This document shows positions 24,407-32,300 of a stretch of DNA of 64,000 nt, in pieces (positions within the stretch are counted from its first letter, which is position 1; every line of letters starts with the position of its first letter). The notes below the pieces were generated by a model, which made no database searches, had not been told where the DNA came from, and saw only the letters and a list, made by a program, of their open reading frames with translations. The DNA lies in NCBI RefSeq assembly GCF_900099655.1, contig NZ_FNDC01000004.1, positions 124,001 to 188,000 on the forward strand. Reading direction: 5' to 3'. Source of the DNA: Planococcus glaciei (GTDB lineage Bacteria; Bacillota; Bacilli; Bacillales_A; Planococcaceae). The translations under genes and the position numbers were made by a program.

Positions 24407-24535
24407 CATTTCGCTCCAAGTGGACGCTTTCCGCGGGCCCGGCTTCAGCCGCTTCCTTCGCTACGCTCCGTCCAGGGTCTTCAGCTCGTGCTGTTCCCGC
24501 AGGAGTCGCCACTTTCCGCTTCATTCGGTTCACTT
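24407..24535 (-). repeat. GC-rich intergenic repeat, copy 1
   Basis: On the minus strand it runs GGCGACTCCTGCGGGAACAG ... GCGTAGCGAAGGAAGCGGCTG ... GGCCCGCGGAAAGCGTCCAC. It is much more GC-rich than its surroundings and internally palindromic. It is homologous to copy 2 in opposite orientation 85 bases away. Elements of this kind are scattered in Bacillales intergenic regions. Confidence 0.7.
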
Positions 24536-24619
24536 TTTTAATAAAGTTCTCTTATACTATAAAAAGTGAAAGAGTAGGCATGTTATTTATTCATTGTTCT
24601 TCATCGATATGGAGCAACC

Positions 24620-24726
24620 CAGTGGAGACGCCTGCGGGAAAGCGAGACAGCCGAGACCCCGCAAGACGCGTAGCGGCTGAGGAGGCTTGGCAGATCGCCC
24701 GCGGCAAGCGCAGCTGGGTTGCGGAA
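24620..24726 (+). repeat. GC-rich intergenic repeat, copy 2 (inverted)
   Basis: GTGGAGACGCCTGCGGGAAA ... GACGCGTAGCGGCTGAGGAG ... GCCCGCGGCAAGCGCAGC, the same ordered blocks as copy 1 on the other strand, shorter and diverged. A 77-codon frame through it (24580-24813) is not a gene. The gap between the copies is A/T-rich and empty. Confidence 0.7.
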
Positions 24727-24811
24727 TATCGGTTAATAAGTTATGTCTTTCTCAACATGCTGCAAGAACCCCTTTCAAAGAAAGGGCTCTTGGCTAGTAT
24801 ATTGCTTTTGT

Positions 24812-24847
24812 GAGCATTTGGTGATTTTTTGGCAAATGCTCTTTTCT
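24812..24847 (+). terminator. Terminator-like hairpin before the DUF218 gene
   Basis: GAGCATTTG pairs with CAAATGCTC and is followed by TTTTCTTTT. Confidence 0.7.
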
Positions 24848-24931
24848 TTTGGAGCGTTTCAATTGATAATATAGAAGGAAAATTCATCATCGGTGAGTTG
24901 AAAAGAAAGCAGAGCAAAAGGATGGAAATCA

Positions 24932-25531
24932 TTGCCTAGACGACTAATAAGAAAAATCATGCAAGTGCTGATGCTGGCGCTTTTTGCATTTACAGTGTTT
25001 GCGGCGTATGGCATTTGGACATATGCTGCAGAAACAGAAAATATAAAAACCGATGCGGCCATCGTTCTTGGCACCAAAGTGATCGGGGACCAGCCCTCGC
25101 CGGTGCTGCGGGAACGCATCAACCATTCGATATGGCTGTATGAAAATGAGTTTGTGGATAAGATCATTTTTACCGGCGGCAAAACGGACGGCGCCAAAAT
25201 GGCGGAATCGGAAGTCTCCCGCAAGTATGCATTGGGAATGGGAATTCCGGATGAAGATATTTTCATTGAAACCGAATCCATGATTACGGAAGAAAATTTT
25301 CTGTATGCCTACGAAGTTGCAGAAGAAAATGGACTGGACAGCTTTCTGGTGGTCAGTGACCCTTTACATATGAAACGTGCGTTATTGATGGCGCAAGTGA
25401 CGGGAATCGATGCCTATTCTTCACCGACACAGAGTTCAATCTACCAGACATTCAGCAGCCAGCTGCCATTTTTCATCCGAGAAACCGTATGTTACGTCGG
25501 CTATGTGCTGTCATTCGCATTTTTCCGTTAA
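24932..25531 (+). CDS. YdcF-like (DUF218/SanA-ElyC family) membrane-anchored protein
   Basis: 199 aa, TTG start with AAAAGGAT upstream. One N-terminal membrane anchor (about 9-32), then a DUF218 domain: AAIVLGTKV (about 47), SPVLRERI, IIFTGGKTDG, AESEVSRKYALGMGIPDEDIFIE and VVSDPLHMKRALLMA. Family members sit outside or at the membrane and are linked to cell-envelope integrity (SanA, ElyC); the YdcF fold binds nucleotide-like ligands. The exact reaction is unknown. Single gene ended by a strong terminator. Confidence 0.85.
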   Translation: MPRRLIRKIMQVLMLALFAFTVFAAYGIWTYAAETENIKTDAAIVLGTKVIGDQPSPVLRERINHSIWLYENEFVDKIIFTGGKTDGAKMAESEVSRKYALGMGIPDEDIFIETESMITEENFLYAYEVAEENGLDSFLVVSDPLHMKRALLMAQVTGIDAYSSPTQSSIYQTFSSQLPFFIRETVCYVGYVLSFAFFR

Positions 25532-25537
25532 ATCACA

Positions 25538-25572
25538 AAAGAGCGCCTCTGCTAAAGTAGAGGCGCTCTTTA
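25538..25572. terminator. Bidirectional terminator
   Basis: AAAGAGCGCCTCT pairs with AGAGGCGCTCTTT between convergent genes. Confidence 0.92.
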
Positions 25573-25579
25573 TTCTTTC

Positions 25580-26596
25580 TTATACGATTCTTCGTCCGCT
25601 TTTTCCGAGGGCATAGTAAATGCCATGCTGCAGCGATTGCAGGCATTCGAACTTTTTTAAGCTGGTCAAAGTTTGCGAAATAATTAGCGCCAATTCAGGC
25701 GACACGCCGACCAAAATCACTTCGGTTCCAAGAAGCCGGGCAGACGCGCCGAGTTTGTCGATCAGTTCAGCCGTATGGGCTGTAATGTTTTTATTCAAGC
25801 CGGTTAAATCCAAAAGCAGGTAATTGGCCTGGTGCTTCGGCAAGTGGCTAAGCGTTTTATAAATCAAATCTTCAGCGCGTTCTTCATCGTAAGTGCCGAT
25901 CATCGGGACGACGATAATGCCTTCGAGTACCGGGATGATGGGAGAAGAAAGTTCTTTCACAAGCTTCTGCAGCATTTGGGTATTTTCATTTACGAGCAAT
26001 TCAAGCTTGTTGATTTGTTCGGCTTCCTGCCGTCTCGACAGTTCATGGATATTGCGTTGGACGGTCACATCGGAAGGGAAGTACTCAACGATGCTGTATG
26101 GATTTTCACTGTTCTGGTATTGAAGGGTCTTGTACCAGAAATTGATGCCGAAAATACCGGTTAATACACCGGCGTAATGGGAAGGGACGAAAATTCCTTC
26201 TGTTTGTTTTTCGTCCAGCTGATTCAGTTTGTATTCCCAGTCATCCTGGATATGCAAAGTGAACGTATTGTTCTTTTCATCCATTTTAACAATTTCCACT
26301 TTCCCCCAGCCGGCAGGGGCATATGTATCGGAAATCCATTCCACGATATTCGACGTATCGATGTGCTTCATTTCTGCGAAACCTTCGCCGACGATGATGC
26401 CTTGGCGAAAACCCGTTGTTTCCAGAACCAGGTTGGTTGCTTCAACGCCTGAGATTTCCTTGATGGTATCAAAGAAGGTTTTCATGGCACTGACCCAAAA
26501 GAAGACTACGTCGCCGCCTTCGAAAAGCACTTCTCCTGAATCCAGATCCCATTTCAATTCGATTCCGCCAACTGTTATGTTTTTCTTTTGCGTCAT
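25580..26596 (-). CDS. STAS-domain protein with V4R-like sensory N-terminus (RsbR-like)
   Basis: 338 aa. The N-terminal about 180 residues contain paired segments resembling a 4-vinyl-reductase-type ligand-binding domain (TTGFRQGIIVGEGFAEM, HYAGVLTGIFGINFWYKTLQYQN); a helical linker follows (about 185-215) and then a STAS domain (about 220-335, PVLEGIIVVPMIGTYDEERAE, YLLLDLTGLN, LGTEVILVGVSP). RsbR-type stressosome proteins have this N-sensor/C-STAS plan but with a globin-like sensor. The usual RsbR phosphorylation threonines are not obvious. A soluble cytoplasmic sensor or adaptor is likely; the signal is unknown. Confidence 0.8.
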   Translation of the reverse strand: MTQKKNITVGGIELKWDLDSGEVLFEGGDVVFFWVSAMKTFFDTIKEISGVEATNLVLETTGFRQGIIVGEGFAEMKHIDTSNIVEWISDTYAPAGWGKVEIVKMDEKNNTFTLHIQDDWEYKLNQLDEKQTEGIFVPSHYAGVLTGIFGINFWYKTLQYQNSENPYSIVEYFPSDVTVQRNIHELSRRQEAEQINKLELLVNENTQMLQKLVKELSSPIIPVLEGIIVVPMIGTYDEERAEDLIYKTLSHLPKHQANYLLLDLTGLNKNITAHTAELIDKLGASARLLGTEVILVGVSPELALIISQTLTSLKKFECLQSLQHGIYYALGKSGRRIV

Positions 26597-26715
26597 TGTT
26601 GTTCCTCCATATCAGCAAGATAAATCAATTATATAGTTTAGATTTCTGAATGTCTCTTTTGACACCTAAACGCAGAAAGCATAAAAAAATATATCTGAAT
26701 AAACTGAAAATACAC

Positions 26716-26744
26716 TTTTCATCTAACGGGAATGGGTGTATAAT
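26716..26744 (+). promoter_or_regulatory. Probable sigma-A promoter of the VOC gene
   Basis: TTTTCA, 17 bases, TATAAT, about 155 bases upstream of the start codon. The leader also holds a GAATCC...GGATTC hairpin at about 26808-26832. Confidence 0.5.
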
Positions 26745-26754
26745 TAAAAATATA

Positions 26755-26768
26755 AGAACACTTGTTCT
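26755..26768 (+). promoter_or_regulatory. LexA/DinR-like operator
   Basis: AGAACACTTGTTCT: the GAAC-N4-GTTC core of the Bacillus SOS box in a perfect inverted repeat, though the outer C/G of the consensus are A/T. It lies 10 bases after the -10, over the expected transcription start. Confidence 0.45.
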
Positions 26769-26897
26769 TTCTGGTTATCTACATAAGTTTTGTATAGGGT
26801 GTCTGATGAATCCAGCAGGATTATGCGGATTCAGGGAAAAATAGCTTCTCCTTGAATACGTAAAATAGATAAGGGATAAAAGAAAGGAGCGATTTAC

Positions 26898-27332
26898 GTG
26901 CCGGTAGTTGCTTATATGGTGTTCAACGGGAATTGCGAAGAAGCAGTCAAGTACTATGCGGATGTTTTTGGAGCAGAACAGCAGGAAATTATGCGTTTTG
27001 GGGACATGCCTCCGGAGGAAGGCTTTGAAATGGTGGAAGAGACGAAGAACTTGGTTATGCATACGGCTTTAAATATCGAAGGCAGTGAAGTGATGTTTTC
27101 TGATGGAATGCCGGATTCGGAAGTGCCGTTTGGCAAAAATCTCAATTTGACGATCGTCTCGGATGATTTGGACAAAGTGAAGTCTCAATTTAACCGGTTG
27201 GGAGCAGACGGTAAGGTGACGATGGAGTTGCAGGAAACTTTTTGGAGTCCGGCATACGGGGCACTGGAAGATAAGTTCGGCATTGTGTGGCAGTTTAATT
27301 ACGATGATGGGTCTTATGGCCAGCAGCAATAA
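26898..27332 (+). CDS. VOC-superfamily PhnB-like protein (copy 2)
   Basis: 144 aa, GTG start with AAAGGAG eight bases upstream. Glyoxalase/bleomycin-resistance-like fold of the PhnB group: VAYMVFNGNCEEAVKYYADVFGAEQ at the start, EVMFSDGMPDSEVPFG in the middle, and WSPAYGALEDKFGIVWQFN at the end. Soluble; activity unknown. The LexA-like box at its promoter suggests it could be induced by DNA damage, which would fit a role in binding or removing a damaging small molecule, but that is inference. Single gene with its own terminator. Confidence 0.88.
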   Translation: MPVVAYMVFNGNCEEAVKYYADVFGAEQQEIMRFGDMPPEEGFEMVEETKNLVMHTALNIEGSEVMFSDGMPDSEVPFGKNLNLTIVSDDLDKVKSQFNRLGADGKVTMELQETFWSPAYGALEDKFGIVWQFNYDDGSYGQQQ

Positions 27333-27355
27333 CACCACAATATGGGGGAAATGAC

Positions 27356-27386
27356 AGCACGCGCCTAAAGCAGGCGCGTGCTTTTT
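27356..27386 (+). terminator. Terminator after VOC copy 2
   Basis: AGCACGCGCCT pairs with AGGCGCGTGCT and is followed by five T. Confidence 0.9.
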
Positions 27387-27486
27387 GCTTGTGCGTTTCG
27401 ACTGCTTAGCAGTTAGGGTATGGGTATAAAAAACCTTGAAATGCGTACCTTGTATGCTTTTTCGTCTATAGGAGTGGACCGCCGCT

Positions 27487-28305
27487 ATGCCGCATATTTC
27501 AATTGATGAATCAGTTTCGCTTTACTATCATGTTAAAGGACAAGGCATGCCCATCGTTTTTATCCATCCATTTGTTATGGGGCATAATGTATTCCGTAAC
27601 CAGGAAGCTCTCGCAGAAAGCTATCAATTGATTTTCTATGACCTTGCCGGGCACGGGCTCAGTTCAAGAGGCAGCAATCCGTTGACCATCCATCTGCTGG
27701 CTGAACATTTAAAGAGACTGCTCGATAAGCTCGGCATTAAACAAGTGGTTCTTTGCGGTTACTCCCACGGAGGCTTGATCGCCCAAGAATTTGCTTTGAA
27801 CTACCCGGAACGCACCATTGCTTTAATCCTGTCGGGAGGCTACTCGGAATTAAATAATTTCACTCCTAAATTCTTTATCAAATCCGTCATGTACATGGCG
27901 AAATTTCGGCAAATCCCCATGGCTGCAAAACTGCAGGCTAAATTAAACCGGAAACTGCCGGGAGATGAACAAGCGATTTACCGATTGGCCAAAAAGTCGG
28001 ATCCTCGGGCTTCTTATGAATTTTGCAAAACGGGGCTGCACTATATTTCCACCTATTCGCTTCATCGTTTGAAAATGCCGATTCTGCTTCTATATGGAAC
28101 GCTCGAAAAACCGATGCACCATTACCGGATTCCGTTTTTGAAAGCGGCACCCCAAACACAGGTGGTTTTTATCGAAGGGGGTACCCATCAATTGCCGCCC
28201 CGGTCATTCAAGGAATTCAATGCGGCTGTAGATTGTTTTCTGTGGCCGATCGAAGAGCAATACCGGCTGGGTTCTACCATAGCAAAGACCGGTGATGCAC
28301 GATGA
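27487..28305 (+). CDS. Alpha/beta-hydrolase
   Basis: 272 aa. Alpha/beta-hydrolase fold with oxyanion-region FIHPFVMG (about 25-32), YDLAGHGLSS, nucleophile elbow GYSHGG (Ser93), an acidic residue after LLLYGTLEKP and the catalytic histidine in EGGTHQLPP (near 236). An esterase, lipase or haloperoxidase-like hydrolase; substrate unknown. Its TGA overlaps the ATG of the next gene (ATGA), so it is translationally coupled to the CPBP membrane protein. Confidence 0.88.
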   Translation: MPHISIDESVSLYYHVKGQGMPIVFIHPFVMGHNVFRNQEALAESYQLIFYDLAGHGLSSRGSNPLTIHLLAEHLKRLLDKLGIKQVVLCGYSHGGLIAQEFALNYPERTIALILSGGYSELNNFTPKFFIKSVMYMAKFRQIPMAAKLQAKLNRKLPGDEQAIYRLAKKSDPRASYEFCKTGLHYISTYSLHRLKMPILLLYGTLEKPMHHYRIPFLKAAPQTQVVFIEGGTHQLPPRSFKEFNAAVDCFLWPIEEQYRLGSTIAKTGDAR

Positions 28306-28934
28306 GAAATGCTTTGCGTTTGATTGGGCCGACGGTGATGATTTTTATCGGGCTTCAAGTCATGGAAAATGTCGCGATTACGTTTTTGCTTTTTTATAGC
28401 TGGCTGCTGTTTGTACCGCTGATTGACCGGGCATTTCCGGTGGAACAGCTGAAGTTGGACAAACGCGGAGTTGTTTTAGGCGTCGGAAGCGGGGTGCTTT
28501 TTTTCATTTTTATCTTTGGCGGGTTAAGTTGGCTGCATGTCTACTTATTGGATATTGAATATTTGCGGACTTTGCTGATGGACTGGGGATTTTCAGGACG
28601 AGGGGAGATCCTCTTGGTCCTTGTGCTGCTGTTGGCCAACCCGGTATTGGAAGAACTTTACTGGCGAGGCTACATGTTTAACCGGCTGCGGATGAAAGGA
28701 AGCGCCTTGTATGCTGTTGGGATGTCGGCTGGTTTTTACACTTTGTATCATCTGCTGTCGATCATCCCGATTTTTGAAGCCGGGTTTAGTTTTGTCGCCG
28801 TACTTCCTGTGTTTATCGCCGGGCTTTTTTGGGGGTTCATTCGGGAAAAATCGGGTTCGATGACCGCAACCATCATCAGCCATGTGCTATCGGATTTTGG
28901 AATTGTTTGTGTCTACTGGTTTATTGTGAGATAA
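28302..28934 (+). CDS. CPBP-family intramembrane glutamic protease
   Basis: 210 aa, six or seven membrane helices. The conserved motifs of the CPBP/Rce1 family are in place: EELYWRG (Glu117, Glu118, Arg122), FYTLYHLL with a catalytic histidine, and HVLSDFG near the C-terminus. Bacterial members cleave membrane peptides or protect against bacteriocins. Translationally coupled to the hydrolase upstream and 13 bases from the SRPBCC gene downstream, so the three form one operon whose shared purpose is not evident. Confidence 0.88.
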   Translation: MRNALRLIGPTVMIFIGLQVMENVAITFLLFYSWLLFVPLIDRAFPVEQLKLDKRGVVLGVGSGVLFFIFIFGGLSWLHVYLLDIEYLRTLLMDWGFSGRGEILLVLVLLLANPVLEELYWRGYMFNRLRMKGSALYAVGMSAGFYTLYHLLSIIPIFEAGFSFVAVLPVFIAGLFWGFIREKSGSMTATIISHVLSDFGIVCVYWFIVR

Positions 28935-28947
28935 GGGGGACGACGGA

Positions 28948-29409
28948 ATGGTGGCAGTCCAAAAAAGTATTGTGATCAATCGGCCAATTGACGAAGTATA
29001 TCGATACGCAACAGATCCAAAGCACTGGTATCAATGGTATTCCGGTTTATCCGAACCACGGAATTTAAGTGGGCAAGGTGAAGCGGGGACAACGATGGAT
29101 TTGGATATTCATATGTTCGGCATGCAGCTTCCTGTCATCGTTGCAGTGACCGAAAATTCACGGACGGGCAGCGGCTATACGTGGAAAGGGCTTATCAAAG
29201 GATCAATCGATTCTCTTCAGAGCTGGACTTATACGCCAGAAGGCACAGCTACCCGGATTGATTATGCGGAAGAGTATGAATTGCCAAAGAGTCTGATGTC
29301 GAAGTTAGCGGATAAGCTGATCATCAAAAAAGTGATGAATAGTGCCATGGAACAGAGCTTAAAGAACTTGAAAGACATTTGTGAAACAACGGAACTCAGA
29401 ACCAATTAG
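28948..29409 (+). CDS. SRPBCC (polyketide-cyclase/START-like) family protein
   Basis: 153 aa. Typical N-terminal VQKSIVINRPIDEVYRYATDPKHWYQWY and a helical C-terminus (MEQSLKNLKDICE) of the helix-grip fold that encloses a hydrophobic ligand. Function unassigned; last gene of the hydrolase/CPBP/SRPBCC operon, followed by a terminator. Confidence 0.87.
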   Translation: MVAVQKSIVINRPIDEVYRYATDPKHWYQWYSGLSEPRNLSGQGEAGTTMDLDIHMFGMQLPVIVAVTENSRTGSGYTWKGLIKGSIDSLQSWTYTPEGTATRIDYAEEYELPKSLMSKLADKLIIKKVMNSAMEQSLKNLKDICETTELRTN

Positions 29410-29414
29410 GAAAA

Positions 29415-29458
29415 GCGGCTACGTCTGGCAGTTTTACTCCAGCACGTAGCTTTTTTTA
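29415..29458 (+). terminator. Terminator of the hydrolase operon
   Basis: GCTACGT...ACGTAGC hairpin followed by seven T. Confidence 0.88.
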
Positions 29459-29529
29459 TTTTAGCGGATGGCTAACCAAAGTTGTGGGTATACAAATAAC
29501 AGATTAGAAACACGGTTAGGGGCGATGAA

Positions 29530-30276
29530 ATGATAAAAGAGAATACAAAAGTCGGCATCAGCCTGTTGCTGCTGGGGGTAGGGCTTGGCGTGGCTGCGCT
29601 TTTCCTGGTGATATTTACGGAACTGGCCGAAGAAGTCATGGAAAACGAAATGAGAAGATTCGATGGATCGATTATCAATTACTTTAAAGCAATTGACCAT
29701 CCTTATCTCGATACGGCCATGATTTTGATCACAGAGCTTGGTTCGGTCTGGTTTTTGACAATGCTGTCCGTTGCGACGGTCCTCGTATTAAGGATTAAAT
29801 ACAAAGATAAATGGGGGATTTTGTTTTTCCTCCTGGCTGTTGGAGTTGGCGGTTTATTGACAAAAATGCTCAAACAATTGTATGAAAGAGGCCGTCCTTC
29901 CATCAATCCGGAAATCGATGCGGTCGGCTACAGCTTCCCAAGCGGCCATTCCATGGGATCTCTTATTTTCTATGGCTTTATCATGTATCTTGTTATGCGC
30001 GGCAATGGGAGTGCTGCCTTTAAGCGGCTTTCCATTGCATTCATGGGGATTGTGGTGCTGCTCATCGGCTCAAGCCGAGTGTACTTAGGCGCCCACTTTC
30101 CGAGTGATGTGCTGGCCGGTTATATAGCTGGTACGATTTGGCTGATTTTGTGCCTGATTGCTTTAGAGTGGATTCAGTGGCAAAGCAAAAGCGATGTGCG
30201 TCCGGTGCATTCTATCCGCAATATGCTGGCGTCCATGTGGAATGCGATCAGAAAGCGATTTCCGGCGAATAAATAG
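29530..30276 (+). CDS. PAP2-family membrane phosphatase
   Basis: 248 aa with about six membrane helices and all three PAP2 motifs: KMLKQLYERGRP (about 113-124), PSGHSMGS (about 137-144) and SRVYLGAHFPSDVLAG (about 179-194). The histidines of motifs 2 and 3 are the catalytic pair. It dephosphorylates lipid phosphates outside the membrane; undecaprenyl pyrophosphate recycling (BcrC-like) or phosphatidylglycerol phosphate are candidate substrates. Its nearness to the Bce-type bacitracin module (1.3 kb) is compatible with the former but not proof. Single gene. Confidence 0.9.
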   Translation: MIKENTKVGISLLLLGVGLGVAALFLVIFTELAEEVMENEMRRFDGSIINYFKAIDHPYLDTAMILITELGSVWFLTMLSVATVLVLRIKYKDKWGILFFLLAVGVGGLLTKMLKQLYERGRPSINPEIDAVGYSFPSGHSMGSLIFYGFIMYLVMRGNGSAAFKRLSIAFMGIVVLLIGSSRVYLGAHFPSDVLAGYIAGTIWLILCLIALEWIQWQSKSDVRPVHSIRNMLASMWNAIRKRFPANK

Positions 30277-30413
30277 CAGGTGAAATTTTTCCCAACCCGG
30301 TGCTCTCCTTTTTATTTTGATGACAGATGGAGACTGTAGTATGGTTATCTTAAGAATGTTTGATGTACACATTATCCATAAGTTTTGGTTGAATTCTAAG
30401 GAGGCATCAGCCT

Positions 30414-30974
30414 GTGAACGAAAAGATTGCAAACCTGGCAAAAACATTGACTGCAACAGGCAAGGGCCACATTTTTTATAGTTCCAACAGTTTGGAAGAT
30501 TATATCCGCAATGCCGTTTCTTTTATCGTATATGGCATTCAGCAAGGAGACTACGTGCTGTTTGTAGAAAATTCCCGTATATTTCCGATGATCCACCATC
30601 ATTTGAAAGAGAGGCTGACGGAAGAAGAACAATCAGCTTTGCACTACATCAATAATTTTGATTTTTATTGGCGAAATGGGAATTTTCATCCGCCTACCAT
30701 TTTGGCTTATTTAGATGAAGTGATGGCTGCAGGAAATGGGACTAAGCGCAATGTCCGTACATGGGGGCATGTCGAGTGGAGCGATTCGCAGGATATCGAA
30801 CGGGAAATCGCAGTGTATGAAAACGAGCTTGACCGGATGGTGCTTCAGAATGAAGCAATTTCTGTTTGTGCTTACAATGCGGAGCGGGTTTCCGAAGAGC
30901 TTAAGAAGAAGCTCTTGAGCTGCCATGGCTACTTAATGACAGACAACAGCATTATTTCCTTAGCGAATAAATAA
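30414..30974 (+). CDS. MEDS-domain sensory protein
   Basis: 186 aa, GTG start with AAGGAGG nine bases upstream. The whole protein is a MEDS (DcmR-type sensory) domain: GHIFYSSNSLEDYIRNAVSFIVYGIQQGDYVLFVEN (about 18-54), YINNFDFYWRNGNFHP and the WGHVEW segment, then ISVCAYNAERVSEELKKKLLSCHGYLMTD. In other bacteria the domain is fused to histidine kinases or anti-sigma regulators; here it is alone, so it probably signals by protein contact. Ligand unknown. Confidence 0.85.
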   Translation: MNEKIANLAKTLTATGKGHIFYSSNSLEDYIRNAVSFIVYGIQQGDYVLFVENSRIFPMIHHHLKERLTEEEQSALHYINNFDFYWRNGNFHPPTILAYLDEVMAAGNGTKRNVRTWGHVEWSDSQDIEREIAVYENELDRMVLQNEAISVCAYNAERVSEELKKKLLSCHGYLMTDNSIISLANK

Positions 30975-31047
30975 CAGCAAAGGCTGTTGTAAACCGTTCT
31001 TTCTTCTTTTAATCTTGAGACAGAAAGCAATCAAAAGGAGGAGTTGG

Positions 31048-31437
31048 ATGAAGGAGTTATCGAAGAAACGCTCAAAAGCGATGTTCATTGATTTTCTGAC
31101 AGCAACCACAGCGCTGGCCGTTTTGGAAGCAGCCGTGCCAAAGAAAGTCAAAAACAATGCAGCCTATTCGCTGGTCGTGCCAACCTTGGTGGTATGGGGA
31201 CTAGAGTATGTGCAGCTGGCCAAATCAGGGCAAACGCTCGGCTACAAAACACAAGGGCTCATTTTGGAAAGTGAAGACGGCCAGAAACCAAGCGGCGAAC
31301 AAATTGCCAAGCGTTTCCTTTACCGTGATTTTATCAGCACCATTGATTATTTTAAAGACCGTAAAGGCTTTGAACAGCTAGGCGGGGCAAGCTTCCCGCA
31401 TGATGCTTATGCCCGTACGGTAGTCAGAGAAAAATAA
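31048..31437 (+). CDS. Small RDD-like membrane protein
   Basis: 129 aa from the ATG at 31048 (AAAGGAGGAG upstream; the earlier ATG at 31015 has no site). Two short hydrophobic segments (about 14-30 and 38-53) and the RDD-like stretch GQTLGYKTQGLILESEDG...AKRFLYRDF. Shorter than normal RDD proteins (usually about 150 residues or more with three helices), so it may be a reduced member. Function unknown; family members influence ion or osmotic balance. Single gene with a terminator. Confidence 0.72.
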   Translation: MKELSKKRSKAMFIDFLTATTALAVLEAAVPKKVKNNAAYSLVVPTLVVWGLEYVQLAKSGQTLGYKTQGLILESEDGQKPSGEQIAKRFLYRDFISTIDYFKDRKGFEQLGGASFPHDAYARTVVREK

Positions 31438-31461
31438 GCCTACGAACAATCGTCCCATTCT

Positions 31462-31503
31462 GCCGCTCTTTTGAGGATCACTCAAAAGAGCGGCGTTTTT
31501 TAT
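31462..31503 (+). terminator. Terminator after the RDD-like gene
   Basis: GCCGCTCTTTTGAG pairs with CTCAAAAGAGCGGC, followed by GTTTTTTATTTTT. Confidence 0.93.
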
Positions 31504-31610
31504 TTTTGCGCCTTGTCTCACTTTGACTAGTTGAAGCTCCGGATTTCCGCTAAGATAAAAGAAAGAATGTATAGAAATGGATAATAATTTTAAAGGCAGG
31601 AGGGAAGCAC

Positions 31611-32300
31611 ATGTTCAAAATCATGATAGTGGAAGACGATGAGACGATTGCCGGCATTTTGAAAGAAGAACTGCAGAAATGGAATTACGAGGCCTTTGCA
31701 GTAGACGATTTTAACCGGGTGCTTGATGTGTTCAAAGAACAGTCGCCGCAATTGATCTTGCTTGATATCCAGTTGCCTTCATTTAATGGCTACTATTGGT
31801 GCCAGGAAATCCGCAAAATATCCCAGGTGCCGATCATTTTTGTCTCATCAAGAAACGAAAACATGGATATCGTGATGGCAATTCAAATGGGAGCCGACGA
31901 TTTTATTGCCAAACCGTTCGATTTAACGGTGGCCATCGCGAAAACACAGGCGTTGCTGAGAAGAACGTATGATTTCAACGAATCGGATAACTTTCTGAAC
32001 TTTAACCGGACGGTTTTGAAAACGGGAGAGTCGAAGCTCTATTATGAACAGCAGGAAGTGGATTTGACCCGTACGGAATTGAAAATCCTGGAGCTGTTGT
32101 TTCTGCAAAAAGGGGAGTACGTCACGCGTGAAGAAATCATGATTCAGCTTTGGGAAGACGAATCGTTCATCGATGACAATACCTTGGCGGTAAATGTGGC
32201 AAGGCTTCGAAAAAAACTGGCGCAGGTGGAACTAACCGATTTTATCGTCACCAAAAAAGGCATCGGGTACGCGTTGAATAAGGAAGCAGCCCATGCCTGA
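31611..32300 (+). CDS. Bce-type response regulator (OmpR family)
   Basis: 229 aa. Receiver domain with acidic pocket (Asp9, Asp10), phosphoacceptor Asp52 in LLDIQLP, and Lys in AKPFD; an OmpR-type winged helix in the C-terminal half (DLTRTELKILELLFLQKGEYVTREEI...VNVARLRKKL). Its sequence and the partner kinase place it in the BceR group that controls antimicrobial-peptide transporters. The kinase gene overlaps its end by 8 bases. The likely target is the ABC transporter 3 kb downstream. Confidence 0.93.
   Translation: MFKIMIVEDDETIAGILKEELQKWNYEAFAVDDFNRVLDVFKEQSPQLILLDIQLPSFNGYYWCQEIRKISQVPIIFVSSRNENMDIVMAIQMGADDFIAKPFDLTVAIAKTQALLRRTYDFNESDNFLNFNRTVLKTGESKLYYEQQEVDLTRTELKILELLFLQKGEYVTREEIMIQLWEDESFIDDNTLAVNVARLRKKLAQVELTDFIVTKKGIGYALNKEAAHA

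Noticed and set aside
24580-24813. 77-codon frame across GC-rich repeat copy 2
   Set aside because: It lies in an intergenic repeat with no ribosome-binding site; such repeats commonly give spurious Arg/Gly/Ala-rich frames.
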